This document shows, piece by piece, positions 30,962 through 41,995 of a stretch of DNA of 64,000 nucleotides. Source of the stretch: Saccopteryx bilineata. Taxonomy: Eukaryota; Chordata; Mammalia; Chiroptera; Emballonuridae. The stretch lies in the NCBI RefSeq assembly GCF_036850765.1, contig NC_089493.1, positions 267,084,534-267,148,533 on the forward strand. Reading direction: 5' to 3'. Under the pieces are notes generated by a model, which was not told where the DNA came from, did no database searches, and saw nothing but the letters and a program-made list of their open reading frames with translations. Position numbers and translations under genes: made by a program. Every line of letters starts with the position of its first letter. Positions within the stretch are counted from its first letter, which is position 1.

Positions 30962-31314
30962 CGCCCTATGTACGTAGACTGATTTCCTGGATTACGACAG
31001 GAGTGGGCATTGACTCCTTTGTTGGATGGACTTACGGATTACGGATTTTGGACAATGTGAAATACCCTGATGGGGGTGGGGGGTGGTTTTGCTGGAAGCA
31101 CTCCCCTGCCCCGGGAAGTTTTTCCCATGGCTAGAAAGAAGGCCCAGGACATTTTGCGCTTTTGGCAAAGTGCTCAGAGACTGGTGAAGTGTACCTTTGT
31201 AATTGTTGAAACTGTATTATTTTTGCTGTTGTAATTTGTGTAATGTTCTAATTTCCTTGCACAGGGATGCCGGTGGTATAGATTGTAGGTAGTAAAGTGA
31301 GCATAGGGGTGGAT

Positions 31315-32004
31315 TGTTGGGCAGATAAAATGTATTATGCTCACTTTGTTAAAGATAACACGAGGAGGCCGTTGCCCAGGTGATATTAATGTGTGTTGGG
31401 GTGGGCTAAAGGCAGGCAGAATCCTTGTAGCCTGGGGCTTGGTTTTGGGATTGAGCCTTTCCTACCCTTTTTGCTGTAGGGTGGTACAATCCAATCATGC
31501 CTCAGAAGTGACTTTGTATTAGAGACTACCCTATTTTGTATATTGGATTAAAGGTTGTGAAGCTACACTATAAAATGGGGGCAGAACGGGACTTGGCTCT
31601 CTTGGTTCCTGGGATGATTAGCATGAGAGAGTAGAGCCAGCAGCAGAAGGAGGCCATGTGGAGGAGGCCAGGAGAAGCAGCTAAGATGGCGGAGTGCTGA
31701 GTGAGATGCCAGTTTATGTAGAGTTTGTATCTGGGATAAGGAAGGAGATGGGGAACTGAGGAGAATAAGTCTGGTGAGCTAGAAACCTTTGATTCTAGGA
31801 AACTCGGATAAGTCAGTGGCTTTGTGAGCACTGAGTGTGACTGGGTTTTGGAGCCCAGTGTGTATTTTTACTTGCCTGCCGGGTGCAAGGTAGGATTAAA
31901 GGCTATGGCCCACCAGTTTGTGGCTCCGTTGTTTCTTTACCGACTGTCTGAATCCAATGGGAACCTGCATGTGAATGGTCACGATGACGGCTCCTGGCCT
32001 TACA
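31315..32004 (+). mobile_element. 3' LTR of young ERV
   Basis: A 690-bp partner of 29514-30203 with a TATAAAA at 31569-31575. The flanks CCTTG (29509-29513) and CTTTG (32005-32009) are the probable 5-bp TSD with one change, lying inside the older LTR. Confidence 0.93.
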
Positions 32005-32548
32005 CTTTGTTAAAGATGGTGCTGCCCATGTGGAAGCCCGTCGCCCAGGTGATAATATTAGTTGACCTTCTTGCTTGGGATGGGCGTGATTATATTAATG
32101 TGTGCTGGGGAAGGGCTTTCGCACCAAAAGGTTTTAAAAGGAAGAGTGATTACATTCTAGGAGGAGCCCATACTAGAGGAGAGCAGGAAAAGGCCACGTG
32201 GAGGAAAGGAGAAGCAGCCAAGATGGCGGAGTGCTAAAGGAGAAGCCAGTTTGTGCAGAGGTTGTGTAAGGAGAAGGAGATGGGGAACAGAGGTGAATAA
32301 GGCTGGTGAGGTAGAAAACTTTGATTCTAGGAAACTCGGATAAGTCAGTGGCTTTGGGAGCCCTGAATGGAAAAGGAAGTGTTTTCTCACTGTGTGTATT
32401 TCTTGCCCACTGGGTGCAAGCTAGGATAAAGATGATGGCCCATCAGTTCTTGGCTCCGTTGTTTCATTAATGTCTGTTCGATTCAAATGTGAACCTGCAC
32501 AGGCCAGGCGCCTGTGATGGTGGCCACGGCTACTAGCCATACATCTTT

Positions 32549-32776
32549 ACATAGAATAACATGGCAGGGGAGACCCCTTCCACGGCAAACAACGGCCCCT
32601 CCCAAAGAGGCAGGAAATAGCTATTTGCAATCCGCTGCCCTGAGGGCAAGCACCTGCAGCCTTACATACACTATACACACACGGTGCTGCCCAGAGCTCA
32701 TGCACCACTCAGGCAAAGTACAAGCAAGCAAGCCTAACACACTTGTTACACACTTGTTTGCCCAACATAGACCATT
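32549..32776. other. short unique stretch
   Basis: Nothing recognised beyond GCAAGCAAGC-type low complexity near 32722. Confidence 0.35.
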
Positions 32777-32791
32777 AAGAATGAAGCCGAG

Positions 32792-33252
32792 CCCTGGCCG
32801 GTTGGCTCAGCGGTAGAGCGTCGGCCTAGCGTGCGGAGGACCTGGGTTTGATTCCCAGCCAGGGCACATAGGAGAAGCGCCCATTTGCTTCTCCACCCCT
32901 CCGCCGCGCCTTCCTCTCTGTCTCTCTCTTCCCCTCCCGCAGCCAAGGCTCCATTGGAGCAAAGATGGCCCGGGCACTGGGGATGGCTCTGTGGCCTCTG
33001 CCCCAGGCGCTAGAGTGGCTCTGGTCGCAACATGGCGACACCCAGGAGGGTCGCAACATGGCGACGCCCAGGATGGGCAGAGCATCGCCCCCTGGTGGGC
33101 AGAGCGTCGCCCCCTGGTGGGCGTGCCGGGTGGATCCCGGTCGGGCGCATGCGGGAGTCTGTCTGACTGTCTCTCCCTGTTTCTAGCTTCAGAAAAATGC
33201 AAAAAAAAAAACAAAAAAAAAACACAAAAAAAACCCCAAACAAACAAACAAA
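32792..33252 (+). mobile_element. tRNA-derived SINE, family A, long variant
   Basis: A full copy with a duplicated TCGCAACATGGCGACGCCCAGG unit and two tandem CGCCCCCTGGTGGGC units, then a long mixed A/C tail. The 15-bp TSD AAGAATGAAGCCGAG is at 32777-32791 and 33253-33267. Confidence 0.92.
33082..33123 (-). promoter_or_regulatory. tandem pair of CTCF-like motifs in SINE A
   Basis: Two intact copies 22 bases apart on the minus strand: 33082-33101 (TGCCCACCAGGGGGCGATGC) and 33104-33123 (CGCCCACCAGGGGGCGACGC). This is the best CTCF candidate in the window. Confidence 0.55.
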
Positions 33253-33293
33253 AAGAATGAAGCCGAGAGAGACTCATTAGAAAGTTAAAATAG

Positions 33294-33428
33294 TCTGACC
33301 TGTGGTGACGCAGTGGCTAAAGTGTCGACCTGGAAATGCTGAGGTCGCCAGTTTGAAACCCTGGGCTTGCCTGGTCAAGGCACATATGGGAGTTGATGCT
33401 TCCAGCTCCCCCCCCTTCTCTCTCTCTG

Positions 33429-33471
<43 letters not shown>

Positions 33472-33525
33472 CCTCTCCTCTCTAAAATGAATAAATAAAA
33501 AAATAAAAAATTAAAAAAAAAAGAA
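33294..33525 (+). mobile_element. tRNA-derived SINE, family B with (TC)n expansion
   Basis: CTGACCTGTGGTGACGCAG head, ATGCTGAGGTCGCCAG and an enlarged TCTCTCTC tract (33417-33482). The TSD AGAAAGTTAAAATA lies on both sides. Confidence 0.88.
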
Positions 33526-33539
33526 AGAAAGTTAAAATA

Positions 33540-33620
33540 ACTCCTTTCATTTTACAGATGAATGAATGTAGGCTCAGAGAGGGGAAGAGACTTGCCTACA
33601 GTTGCACAGCAACTCCTGCC
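33540..33620 (-). mobile_element. MIR fossil
   Basis: CATTTTACAGATGAATGAATG, GGCTCAGAGAGGGG and GACTTGCCTACAGTTGCACAGC are reverse MIR core phrases. Confidence 0.6.
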
Positions 33621-34345
33621 TTCCTGCTCTAGAGTGGAGTGAACAGTCCCCATCTGTCACATGAAGGACACTTCCATTCTGAGCTTCCTTTGGGGGACCC
33701 AGTAGATGGGGCCTTGGAAAGTGGGTGGTTGGTTTGTGCCCCAGGGCAGACAGAGACTAAAACCCAGACCACGCTCAGTTCACTGGAGCAGGTGGGGTTG
33801 GGAGTGGGGCCTGTGGTTATGGGGATTTAGAGAGGAGATTCAGCGGGAGAGTCCCTGGCTTACCACTCCCTTTGTCACCTGGGGAACAAGGACACACACT
33901 TTGCCGCCTCGAGGGCTGGAGCTGATGAGTGAGTTGAATGTATTCTTCCATATTTCCTACTTAGATTGTCGTCCCTTCTCCTCCCTTATCTGAGCAGTCC
34001 AACACTGAAGGTGCAGGTCCCACCCATCCCTGACCAATCCACACCCCGCTCTAGAACTTCAGGTGGGTGGTTCTCAGTTTGCTCTCTTGCTGTTGAAACC
34101 AAGGCCATTTTCTGTGACTTTGGTCCAGAGCACTGGCCTTTTTAAAATCAATGTTGATGTGGGTTTAACTAAATTAACATGTCCACCTTTGATGCACCCT
34201 CTGGGAAAGGTCCACACTGGAGTCCCAGGCCCTACGCGGGTGCTGAGGGTCCCTTGAGTAAGGAGCTCATCTGGAGGGGATGGTGGAGAAAGGCAGAGGC
34301 AGCTCAGGGAGAGGGGAGGTGTCAGCTGGTGGAGATAGCAGCATG
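33621..34345. other. unique sequence, no gene recognised
   Basis: No repeat or exon is supported in this interval. Confidence 0.35.
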
Positions 34346-34359
34346 GTGCCTCTTTTCTT

Positions 34360-34548
34360 TCTGTCTTTTATATGTTTATTTTAAAGAGAGAAGAAGGGAG
34401 AGAGAGAGAAACATTGATTTGTTGTTCCACTTATTTATATGCTTTCATTAGTTGATTCTTGTATGAGCCCTGACTGGGGATTGAACCTGCAACCTTGGCC
34501 TATGGGGACGATGTTCTAACAGAGCTCCTCTGCCAAAGCCTCTTTTAT
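34360..34548 (-). mobile_element. tRNA-derived SINE, family D (old)
   Basis: TATTTTAAAGAGAGAAG, AACATTGATTTGTTGTTCC, GGGGATTGAACCTGCAACC and a decayed head. The flanks GCCTCTTTTCTTT and GCCTCTTTTATTT look like a TSD. Confidence 0.7.
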
Positions 34549-34549
34549 T

Positions 34550-35469
34550 TTTAGGCCACAGATGCACCAGCTAAGTGTGTGTCAGCCTGACTCTGGCAAG
34601 GAGCCGAGGCATTCCCTGCGCCGGACCAGCTCCCTAGTTCCTGGAGGATCCCGAGGTTGGACCAACTGTCCAGGAACCAAGAGGTCCCAAGAGTCACAGT
34701 CACTTGGGATGATGAGGGCCAGGCTATCCCCAAGCCAGGACAGGAAAAGTGGGCAAAGAGGGGCACCTGGGCCTCAGACCTTCCTCTAGGCTTGGCCCAG
34801 CTTGCCAAGCTAACGGGTGTCAGCTGCCGCGATTCAGGGGCCCCGGGTGAAGGGGCAGAACTAGGTCATCTGTGAGCTGTCCTGGGGCTCTGAGGAGCCT
34901 GCCCCCCACCTCCATGTGTGCCGGCGTTCTTTGCTCATTTATTTTCAGAGTGGGCAAGTAGATTTGAAATGCTCCTTCTGAATGTTTGCCCCCGGGGGAA
35001 TGTAAGGCTTATAAATCATGCAGCACATTAAGGACTGGGGCCATACTGGCTTGTCCAGTCTGGGAGGCTCCAAGCCACCACATGGGCCCTGGGTAAATAT
35101 TGCCCTGCCGCTTGCTGCTCTGAGGGCAAGCGTCTCTGAGCCTTTAGAGCCCCCAAATATAACATAGGGCACTGAGCCTCTCCTCGCCACCCACAGGGCA
35201 GCCATGGAGAGTAGGTGTCCTGTCCACAGTGCTGTCTCAGCCCTCCCCTTGGGCATCACTGTCCTTGCTCATGGCCTCACTGACTCTCAGAGCCCATCAG
35301 CCTTTTCTAAACATGGACTTCATAGCAGCAAAGACTGATGGTAATTCCACGCTGCTTGGGGGGGGGGGGGGTGCAGGTGGAGAAAGGACCCAGTTCCATT
35401 GACATCAAGTGGGCCGTTGGGTGACGTCAGTGAGTGCATCTCACTCTGTCCTTAGATTATCTGGGTGGG

Positions 35470-35470
<1 letters not shown>
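34550..35470. other. unique sequence with a G14 run
   Basis: No gene recognised. A 14-base G homopolymer is at 35358-35371. Confidence 0.4.
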
Positions 35471-35473
<3 letters not shown>

Positions 35474-35518
<45 letters not shown>

Positions 35519-35740
35519 GAGAAGCATCAACTTATAGTTGAGGCACTTTAATTGTTCATTGGTTGCTTCTCATACATTCCTTGACCGGGGGGCTACAGCC
35601 AAGCCAGTGACCTTTGGGCTCAAGCCAGCAATGATGGGGTCATGTTGATCTTGCACTCAATCTGGTGACCTTGGGGTTTAAAATCTGGGACCTCAAGGTC
35701 CCAGGTTGATGCTCTATCCACTGAACCACCACCAGTCAGG
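35474..35740 (-). mobile_element. tRNA-derived SINE, family C, with (TC)n tail
   Basis: A (TC)n run of about 42 bases (35474-35516), then AGAAGCATCAACTTATAG, GTCATGTTGATC and a head ending CACCACCAGTCAGG. The flanks CTGGGTGGG and CTGGGTGAG are an imperfect TSD. Confidence 0.8.
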
Positions 35741-36329
35741 CTGGGTGAGCTCTCTTAAAGGTGAGCTACTTTTATATCTGAGGCAGTTTGCAATTTTCCC
35801 TTCAGCTTCACTTCCCCTGAGCAGAAAGGGGGTCTCTGGATGCCAGAAATATCCCATCTCCCAGGATTTGTGCCTAGGGTAGTGGCACTGCCTTATTCCT
35901 TAGCCCTCTGCCAAGACCCCTCAGACCACCTCTGAGCTCCTGGGCAACCAAGTCACCAGTCAAGCCTAACTCAGGTGTGGGAGGACCATCCTCTCTTGAG
36001 CTACCTCAACCCCAAGTGGAAGTCACACCACAGCTCTGGGGTGCCCTCTCTTGGTGTGGTGGCAGATGATGGGCCTCCACACCCCACAGCCTTCTGAATG
36101 GCTACTGCTGAGCCTAAAGCAGGAATGATTTCAGTTAGGCACAGGGAGAAGGGTGGGTGTTAAAACGGATGATCAAATGATCGAACAGTGAGTTCTCTGC
36201 AGAGGAGTGGGTGGGTCTGGCTGGAAGCAGGGGGCGGGGGGGGACGACCATGTAACCTTTGTGGTGTTCCCATCCCCCATGCCATCTCTCAAGCTCTGGG
36301 AGGCAGTGACCTCACGCTATTCTCTATCA

Positions 36330-36440
36330 TAATATTTACCAACAGCACTGCAATTGAGCCAGGCAGCTTGGCAATTATAATCATGTTATCATTATTGCTG
36401 ATAATTCTGATCATAAGCATAAATTATAAACAGGAGCGGG
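36330..36440. promoter_or_regulatory. candidate conserved non-coding element
   Basis: An AT-rich, repeat-free island in GC-rich surroundings (CACTGCAATTGAGCC, GGCAATTATAATCATG, TTATCATTATTGCTG, GATAATTCTGATC) with several ATTA cores. It looks like a developmental enhancer. Confidence 0.4.
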
Positions 36441-36654
36441 GCACAGCGGGTAGGAGCAGAGAGGCAGGAACACCTCCGGGAGGGCATAGGGGGGGTTGCT
36501 GAGACTGGCTTCCCTCCCACTCAACCGCTCCCACCTTGCTCCTGTTTCTGGCCAAGGCCAAGTGTCCCCTCCAGAGCCTGGCCCAGGGATACTGAGAGCT
36601 GCAGGTGGCCTTTCCCTGCCAGGGTTCTGGGGCATCCTGGCTACCTCACACAGC

Positions 36655-36800
36655 CCCATTCTGCCTCACAGAAACTATTAAGGCCCAATTATTACAGAGA
36701 CAGTCGTTCCAAATTGATCTTTCAGTTACTCCACAGCTGCAACCATGGAGACGGCCCCAGCTCAATTACATGCCTCTCGCTGTTCTTGAAAGATTCCAGG
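36655..36800. promoter_or_regulatory. candidate conserved non-coding element
   Basis: AACTATTAAGGCCCAATTATTAC, CCAAATTGATCTTTCAG and CAATTACATGCCTCTCGC are dense in TAAT/ATTA cores and lack repeat features. It lies 220 bases from the element at 36330. Confidence 0.35.
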
Positions 36801-37125
36801 GGACAGAACAGGAGGAGGAGGCAGAGAGCAGAGACAACGCTGCCTGAGGTTCGAGGAGAGAGAGAGAGACGCAGAGAGCAATGGGCACGGAGACCTCCCA
36901 GTGACAGAGACAGAGCCCCGGGGACAGAGAGAAATGACAAACCCGAGACAGCTGGGAGAGCTAAAGGCTCAGAGAGAGATGACAGTAAGCATTACAGGAA
37001 AGATGGAGCTCACTTAGAGAGACAAAGACAGAGACAATCAAGAGAGACAGCTAGGATCAAACACGGAGAGAATATGGGAGGAGAGACAGAGGCCAAGGCA
37101 GAAACAAGGACATAGAATCAGACCC
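36801..37125 (+). repeat. purine-rich low-complexity tract
   Basis: About 320 bases dominated by GAGAGA, GACAGAG and GGAG on the + strand. Long open frames here reflect composition. Confidence 0.7.
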
Positions 37126-37229
37126 ATGCACACATTTGCTGGAGAGAGCTACCTAAAAAGAGCAACGAACAGATGGAGAGAAATAGAAAATGAGTCCAAC
37201 AAGTCACCTGAGGGCAGACAGATGAATCC

Positions 37230-37345
37230 CATTTTCTTTCATTCATTCATTCATTCATTCATTCATTCATTCATTCATTCAGCAAATGTTTGTAAAGCCC
37301 TACTGTATACCAGGCTAAATGCTGGGGACACCAAGATGTACAAGG
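37230..37345 (+). repeat. (ATTC)n microsatellite and old repeat
   Basis: About 12 ATTC units (37239-37281) run into AGCAAATGTTTGTAAAGCCC and ACTGTATACCAGGC, the usual order of an ancient placental interspersed repeat of the L2/MIR age. Confidence 0.75.
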
Positions 37346-39140
37346 ACTACACCCCCTGCTTGTGCCTTCACATGAGCTTAGAGTTCAGTGGGTAAATTAG
37401 ACAGGGAGCAAATAATTGCTCACCCAATGTAAAAGTTAGACCAGGCCAAGTGTTCAGAGTTCCGAAGGATCTCTGAAACCTTGATGGGATCGGTGGCTGT
37501 CAGTGCAGTGAGAAGGACTGAGATCTGAAGGATGAGGACCTAACCTCATGGGGCAGGAAGGGAACTGGGTTTAGAAGGACTATGTGTGCAAAGACACTGT
37601 ACGAAGGCCCGCTTTTACTCACTGATGCAAAAGCAAGGACTTGGGCCATGGCCTGGGCCAGACCTCTCCTCGGAGGGCGGCGGATATGGAAGGCTGGTGT
37701 GGGAGAAAGGGAAACTGGTATGATGTCTTCCCCTGGGTTGAGGGGGGTGCAGCAGGGCCCTGGGTTCTCAGAAAATCCTGGGTTGGGAGAGAACTATTTT
37801 AGCAGATGCAGGGGCCCAGAACTAGTGAGTCTTTGGCATGGAAGCTGTAGTCCGGTTGGTTCACCATTCCCTCCTCAGCTGAACTGGGTACCTACTCTGG
37901 TTCTAATAATACCAGGGGCCTCTTCTGCTGGCCAGAGTGCCCAGGTGCAGGCTGGGGGTATACAACACTGGGTAGGGAGGGGGCGTTTTGGTGTGGGATC
38001 AGGGCCCTACCATCTCAGGGCCAGTCTGGCAGCCTGTGACAGAGGAGCCAGCATCAAGTGCCCAATGGCACAGGGATGTGGCCGTGGGCCAGTACTGCGC
38101 GGCTGTGTGGTTAGACTACACATACCAGAGCCTGAACAGTTCTCCGGAAACATAAAGGCCAGTAGGCTCTAAACTTGAGTGTGGATCAAAAGGAGCTGGG
38201 GACTCTGTCCTTTCTTTAAAAAAATTTTATTGTATTGACATGGTTTCAAGTATCCCACTCGAATAACACCCCAAACACCCACATCATGCCCTCCCATGCC
38301 CCATGCAGTCTCTTTCCATTCCCATTGCACCCCCTCTGTACTCTGTTCTAAAACGCAAAGTCCCAGACCTCCCCCTACCCCTCGTGTCTGGACCTGCGCT
38401 CTTAACAAGCACCCAAAGTGAGAAAACTGAGGCCCAGGTTCCCCCAAAGTCAGTAGCTGAGCTGAGATGGAAAATGCTCCCACTTGACCCCCAATTCTGG
38501 CTCATCCCCTGGCCACACCTGGTCCTTGTCCCTGCTGCCCGAGGCTACTCCCCAGGACTCGGGCGGAACTTACTGCAGGCCTTGTGCTATGATAGAAACC
38601 CCTTCTGCAGATGAGAAAGGCTCAGAGAAGAAACCACCCCAAATGATGTGCCTAAGTTTCAGCTTCCAGCAGGGAAAAGGTATCTGGGGGCCTTTGTGTC
38701 CCTTCTCCCCTGACCTTCCACCGAGACACGCTCCAAGCTGAAGTCACCCCAAAGTTTTCCAACAGACCTTGGTCTTTTCCAACAGTGTCTGGGGGAGTTG
38801 CGTCGAAAGTGCTTTACCCTTGTGTTTCCTTTTCTGGCCCTGAAGTTCTAAATCTTCACTAATTAAAACTAAATTCGCTTAGCAGAGCAGCTGCCTGGGA
38901 CTTGCTAGAAAACCAAGCCTGCTGGTTCCTTCCAGGGGTGGGGGTTGGGCCCAGGTGAGTGGCTGGAAGTGCTGGGCCTGGGAAGCAGGGGCCCCTTGTA
39001 GGGGGTTCCAAGGGGTAATGACTTTGTCCCCCACTTTCCCCAGCTCCTCCCAGCTAGGGGTCACAAAGGCCTTGCAGGCCGCCTCAGTGAGTCCCACTTC
39101 TGGGTGGGACGGTGGACATCTTTAGCTCACTCTCTAACCA
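37346..39140. other. unique sequence, no gene recognised
   Basis: A + strand frame of about 196 codons from 37582 has no domain and normal non-coding composition, so I do not call it. MIR-like TTAACAAGC..GAAAACTGAGGCCCAGG is near 38400-38435. Confidence 0.4.
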
Positions 39141-39149
39141 GAGGCACCA

Positions 39150-39255
39150 ATCTGAGCCTATTTCTTTCACAGAATGGACAGGATGTGAGATGTTTAGCAC
39201 CACGCCTAAATTACAGTAAGCATTCAATAAATGTCAGTGATCATTATTATTAGTA
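39150..39255 (+). mobile_element. MIR fossil 3' end
   Basis: AGCACCACGCC, AGTAAGCATTCAATAAATGTCAGTG and ATTATTATTAG are the MIR tail. Confidence 0.6.
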
Positions 39256-39607
39256 TTTTCCATGTCTGCTCTGAGCAGCTCTCAGAGGAACTAGCAGATG
39301 AAGGGGTTCCGGAGGGCAGCCAGACCCTCTCCTGCTCCCACCCCTGCAGCCCTCGCTTACCTTCTGAATGGGCTGAGTCTCTATGCAAAAATCTATTGTA
39401 AAAAGGCTCTGGGGCATAAAAAGGGTTGGAAAATTACCCCCCCCCCCAGACCTGCATTGCTTAATATGTAGCTACTAGTCATATATTAAAGTCTGTCTTA
39501 TCCAAATTGAGATGTGTTGTGAGTATAAAATTGACACTGGATCTCAAAGACTTAATACAAGGAAAAAAATATAAAATGTCTCAATTAAAAAATATATTAC
39601 ATGTTGA

Positions 39608-39990
39608 GGCCCTGGCCAGTTGGCTCAGTGGTAGAGTGTCGGCCCAGCGTGTGGAAGTCCCGGGTTCAATGCCCGGTCAGGGCACACAGGAGAAGCACCC
39701 ATCTGCTTCTCCATTCTTCCCCCTCTCCTTTCTCTCTATCTCTCTCTTCCCCTCCAGCAGCCAAGGCTCCAGTGGAGCAAAGTTGGCCCAGGCGCTGAGG
39801 ACGGCTCCATGGCCTCTGACTCAGGTGTTAGAATGGCTCCGGCTGCCTCAGAGCAGCGCCCCAGATGGGCAGAGCACCACTCCCTGGTTAGCATGCCGGG
39901 TGAATCCCGGTTGGGCGCATGCGGGGGTCTGTCTGACTGCCTCCCTGCTTCTAACTTCAGAAAAATACAAAAACAAACAAACAAACAAAA
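39608..39990 (+). mobile_element. tRNA-derived SINE, family A
   Basis: A full copy with the perfect TSD ATATTACATGTTGA at 39594-39607 and 39991-40004 and an (AAAC)n tail. Its CTCF-like block is lost (CACTCCCTGGTTAGC). Confidence 0.9.
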
Positions 39991-40004
39991 ATATTACATG
40001 TTGA

Positions 40005-40071
40005 AATGAGCACATTTTGGATAGATTGGGTTAATTAAAACACTGTAGATCATTAACATTAATTTCACCTA

Positions 40072-40102
<31 letters not shown>

Positions 40103-41815
40103 TTAACATGGCTACTAGGAAATTTAAATTTTCCTCTGTGGCATGCATTTGGGGCTCATGTCCTATTTCTTCTGGCCAGCACTGCTCTACTACTCACCAG
40201 GGACGACCCCAGGGCCTGCGGCGCTGGGCTGTAATCCTACCCATGCCCTAAGGGAAGACCTCCCTGTGTCCAGCTTGGCCCCATGCCAACTTGTCCAAGT
40301 GCATGAAATCCCAACACTAAGGGATTTCTTTTTTGGATTCCAGAAGGCTTGGAGGACTCTAAGAGGTTACTCTGCTTATCAAATATGCCCCAGTGAGGGA
40401 AATGATTTCTGTCTTTAGCAGCCTGGACAAGTCATGGAGTCAAAGGTCCAGGAAAACAGAGCCCAGGCAGGGGAGGAGAGGACACTCCAGGAGGCCTGGG
40501 GGACGGCTCTTCATGGAGGGAGGGAGTTGGAGATCTGGGTCACAGACTCTGCGGCCCCCAAGGAAGTCTGTCACCTACACTTTGCTCTTTTGTGGCCCCC
40601 TCCCCCGACATCACTTGAGCACCTTGGCTCAGGACATTTAACATCTAGGCTGCCGAGTCTATGGCCACCTGGTCTGCCCTTGTTTCACGGATCCAGCATG
40701 CTGCCTTGAAAGCATATTTCCAAACAGTGAATATTATTTTCCCTCTGGTTTCCATGATGGAATAGGAGACGTGCTGCTCTGAGAATAGTTGTTGATTCCA
40801 GAAGCTATTTGTCTCATTTTTAAAGGATAAACAGCAATTACCAGATAAAATCATACTCCTGAAAATACAAGGGAAGCCACAGAGATGGTAAAAAGGATTG
40901 GCAGGTGGGGATGGGAGTCCTGAGGTCCACCCCTGACACTCACCCCTACTGCTGTGGGTCAGTCCTTCACCTCTCGATACTGTAGTCTGCTTATCCAAAA
41001 GATGAGGGCACTGGGTTCCCTGTCCTCACTTTTGGTCCCCTATGGCCCCATACAGGGCAGTACAGGCCAAGGCTCCCTCTGGGTTTGCCCTGATGTTCAG
41101 AGAAAGACGGGGATGGTTGGGCTGTCCCTCTACCTGACCTCCCATTTGTGGAGTCTTACCATCAAGGAACAAGGAGCCAGAATTGGCCCAGAATCATGGG
41201 AAAAGAAAGTATGCATGAAGGAGGTCAGGGATTCAGGACTGGGCCCAAACCCCAAGGGAGCAAGGTGCCGAGTCCAGATGGGCAGTTCTCCCTGGTGGCC
41301 CGTCTGCTGGTCAGTGAACCTGGAACACACACGCTGGGCCAGGAGGAAGAGACCAGCTCCTGCTCTGGGCATTCCTGTGCTGATGGAGAACCAGGACACC
41401 CAGGTTCATGCTCATTCACTTTTGCAAATGACCCGGCGTCCTAGCTTCCCGTCTGTGAAATGGGGACTGTGGTGCCCATCTGGTGAAGTGAACAAGAGCA
41501 TCGAAAGCGCTTTGCAATGGGAGAGGTCCTGTGGCTTCAGGGCTGTTAAGATCAAGGCAGCGAGAGGAGCCTCAGTTTCCAGACCTGCATCGTGTGGGGG
41601 ACCTGGCCAGGCCTGGAGGAGGCCGTGGCAGAGTCAGGGCAGGTGTGCTTCATAATACGGGTGGGAACTGAACTTGAGAAAAACACGTATGTCCACCACC
41701 TTGTCCTTAGCATTTCTACCTCCCCAGAAAGAGTTCAAGCAAAGACTCTAAGCCTGATTTCGTCCCTAGATGAAGCCAACAAATAAAAGAAATTGAGCAC
41801 TACTCTTTTCCAAGT
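40005..41815. other. unique sequence with a T-run and MIR-like piece
   Basis: A run of about 24 T at 40073-40096. GTCTGTGAAATGGGGAC at 41452 is MIR-like. A 233-codon + frame from 40954 has no domain and overlaps frames on the other strand, so it is not called. Confidence 0.4.
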
Positions 41816-41995
41816 ACAAGTACCCACTATGCAGTAGGCACCATGCTAAGCATTTTTCTTGTATTATATGTCATTTAATTCTCACAGCAATCTTATGAAG
41901 GCCTATCTTAGCTCCATTTTACAGATGAGGAAGCTGAGGCCCAGAAAGGCCTAGGACACACAGCCAGTGAATGTGGAGCCAGTCGTCATACTCCA
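41816..41995 (-). mobile_element. MIR/L2-age fossil
   Basis: TAATTCTCACAGCAATCTTATG, CCATTTTACAGATGAGGAAGC and CTGAGGCCCAGAAAGG are typical reverse MIR-type sequence. Confidence 0.65.

Larger units (their letters stand above)
30204..31314 (+). mobile_element. short internal region of young ERV (1.1 kb)
   Basis: Only 1,111 bases separate the LTRs, against 5-8 kb in a complete retrovirus. It holds a primer-binding site, one long open frame and about 350 bases of trailing non-coding DNA. No gag zinc knuckle, protease, polymerase or envelope motif is seen. It must have been moved by another element's enzymes. The sequence before the 3' LTR (AGCATAGGGGTGGAT) is a poor polypurine tract. Confidence 0.9.
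29480..32543 (+). mobile_element. older solo LTR of Ser-primer family, split by a younger copy
   Basis: The halves are 29480-29513 (TGTTGGGCAGATAAAAT-type start) and 32005-32543 (from CTTTGTTAAAGATGGTGC to CCATACA). They join into one diverged LTR. The external 5-bp TSD TCTTT is at 29475-29479 and 32544-32548. A complete younger element sits between the halves. Confidence 0.82.

Noticed and set aside
37582..38172. 196-codon + frame
   Set aside because: No domain, low-complexity or splice context. The region is GC-rich, where such frames are expected by chance.
40954..41655. 233-codon + frame
   Set aside because: No recognisable domain, it includes a MIR-like segment and it overlaps frames on the opposite strand.
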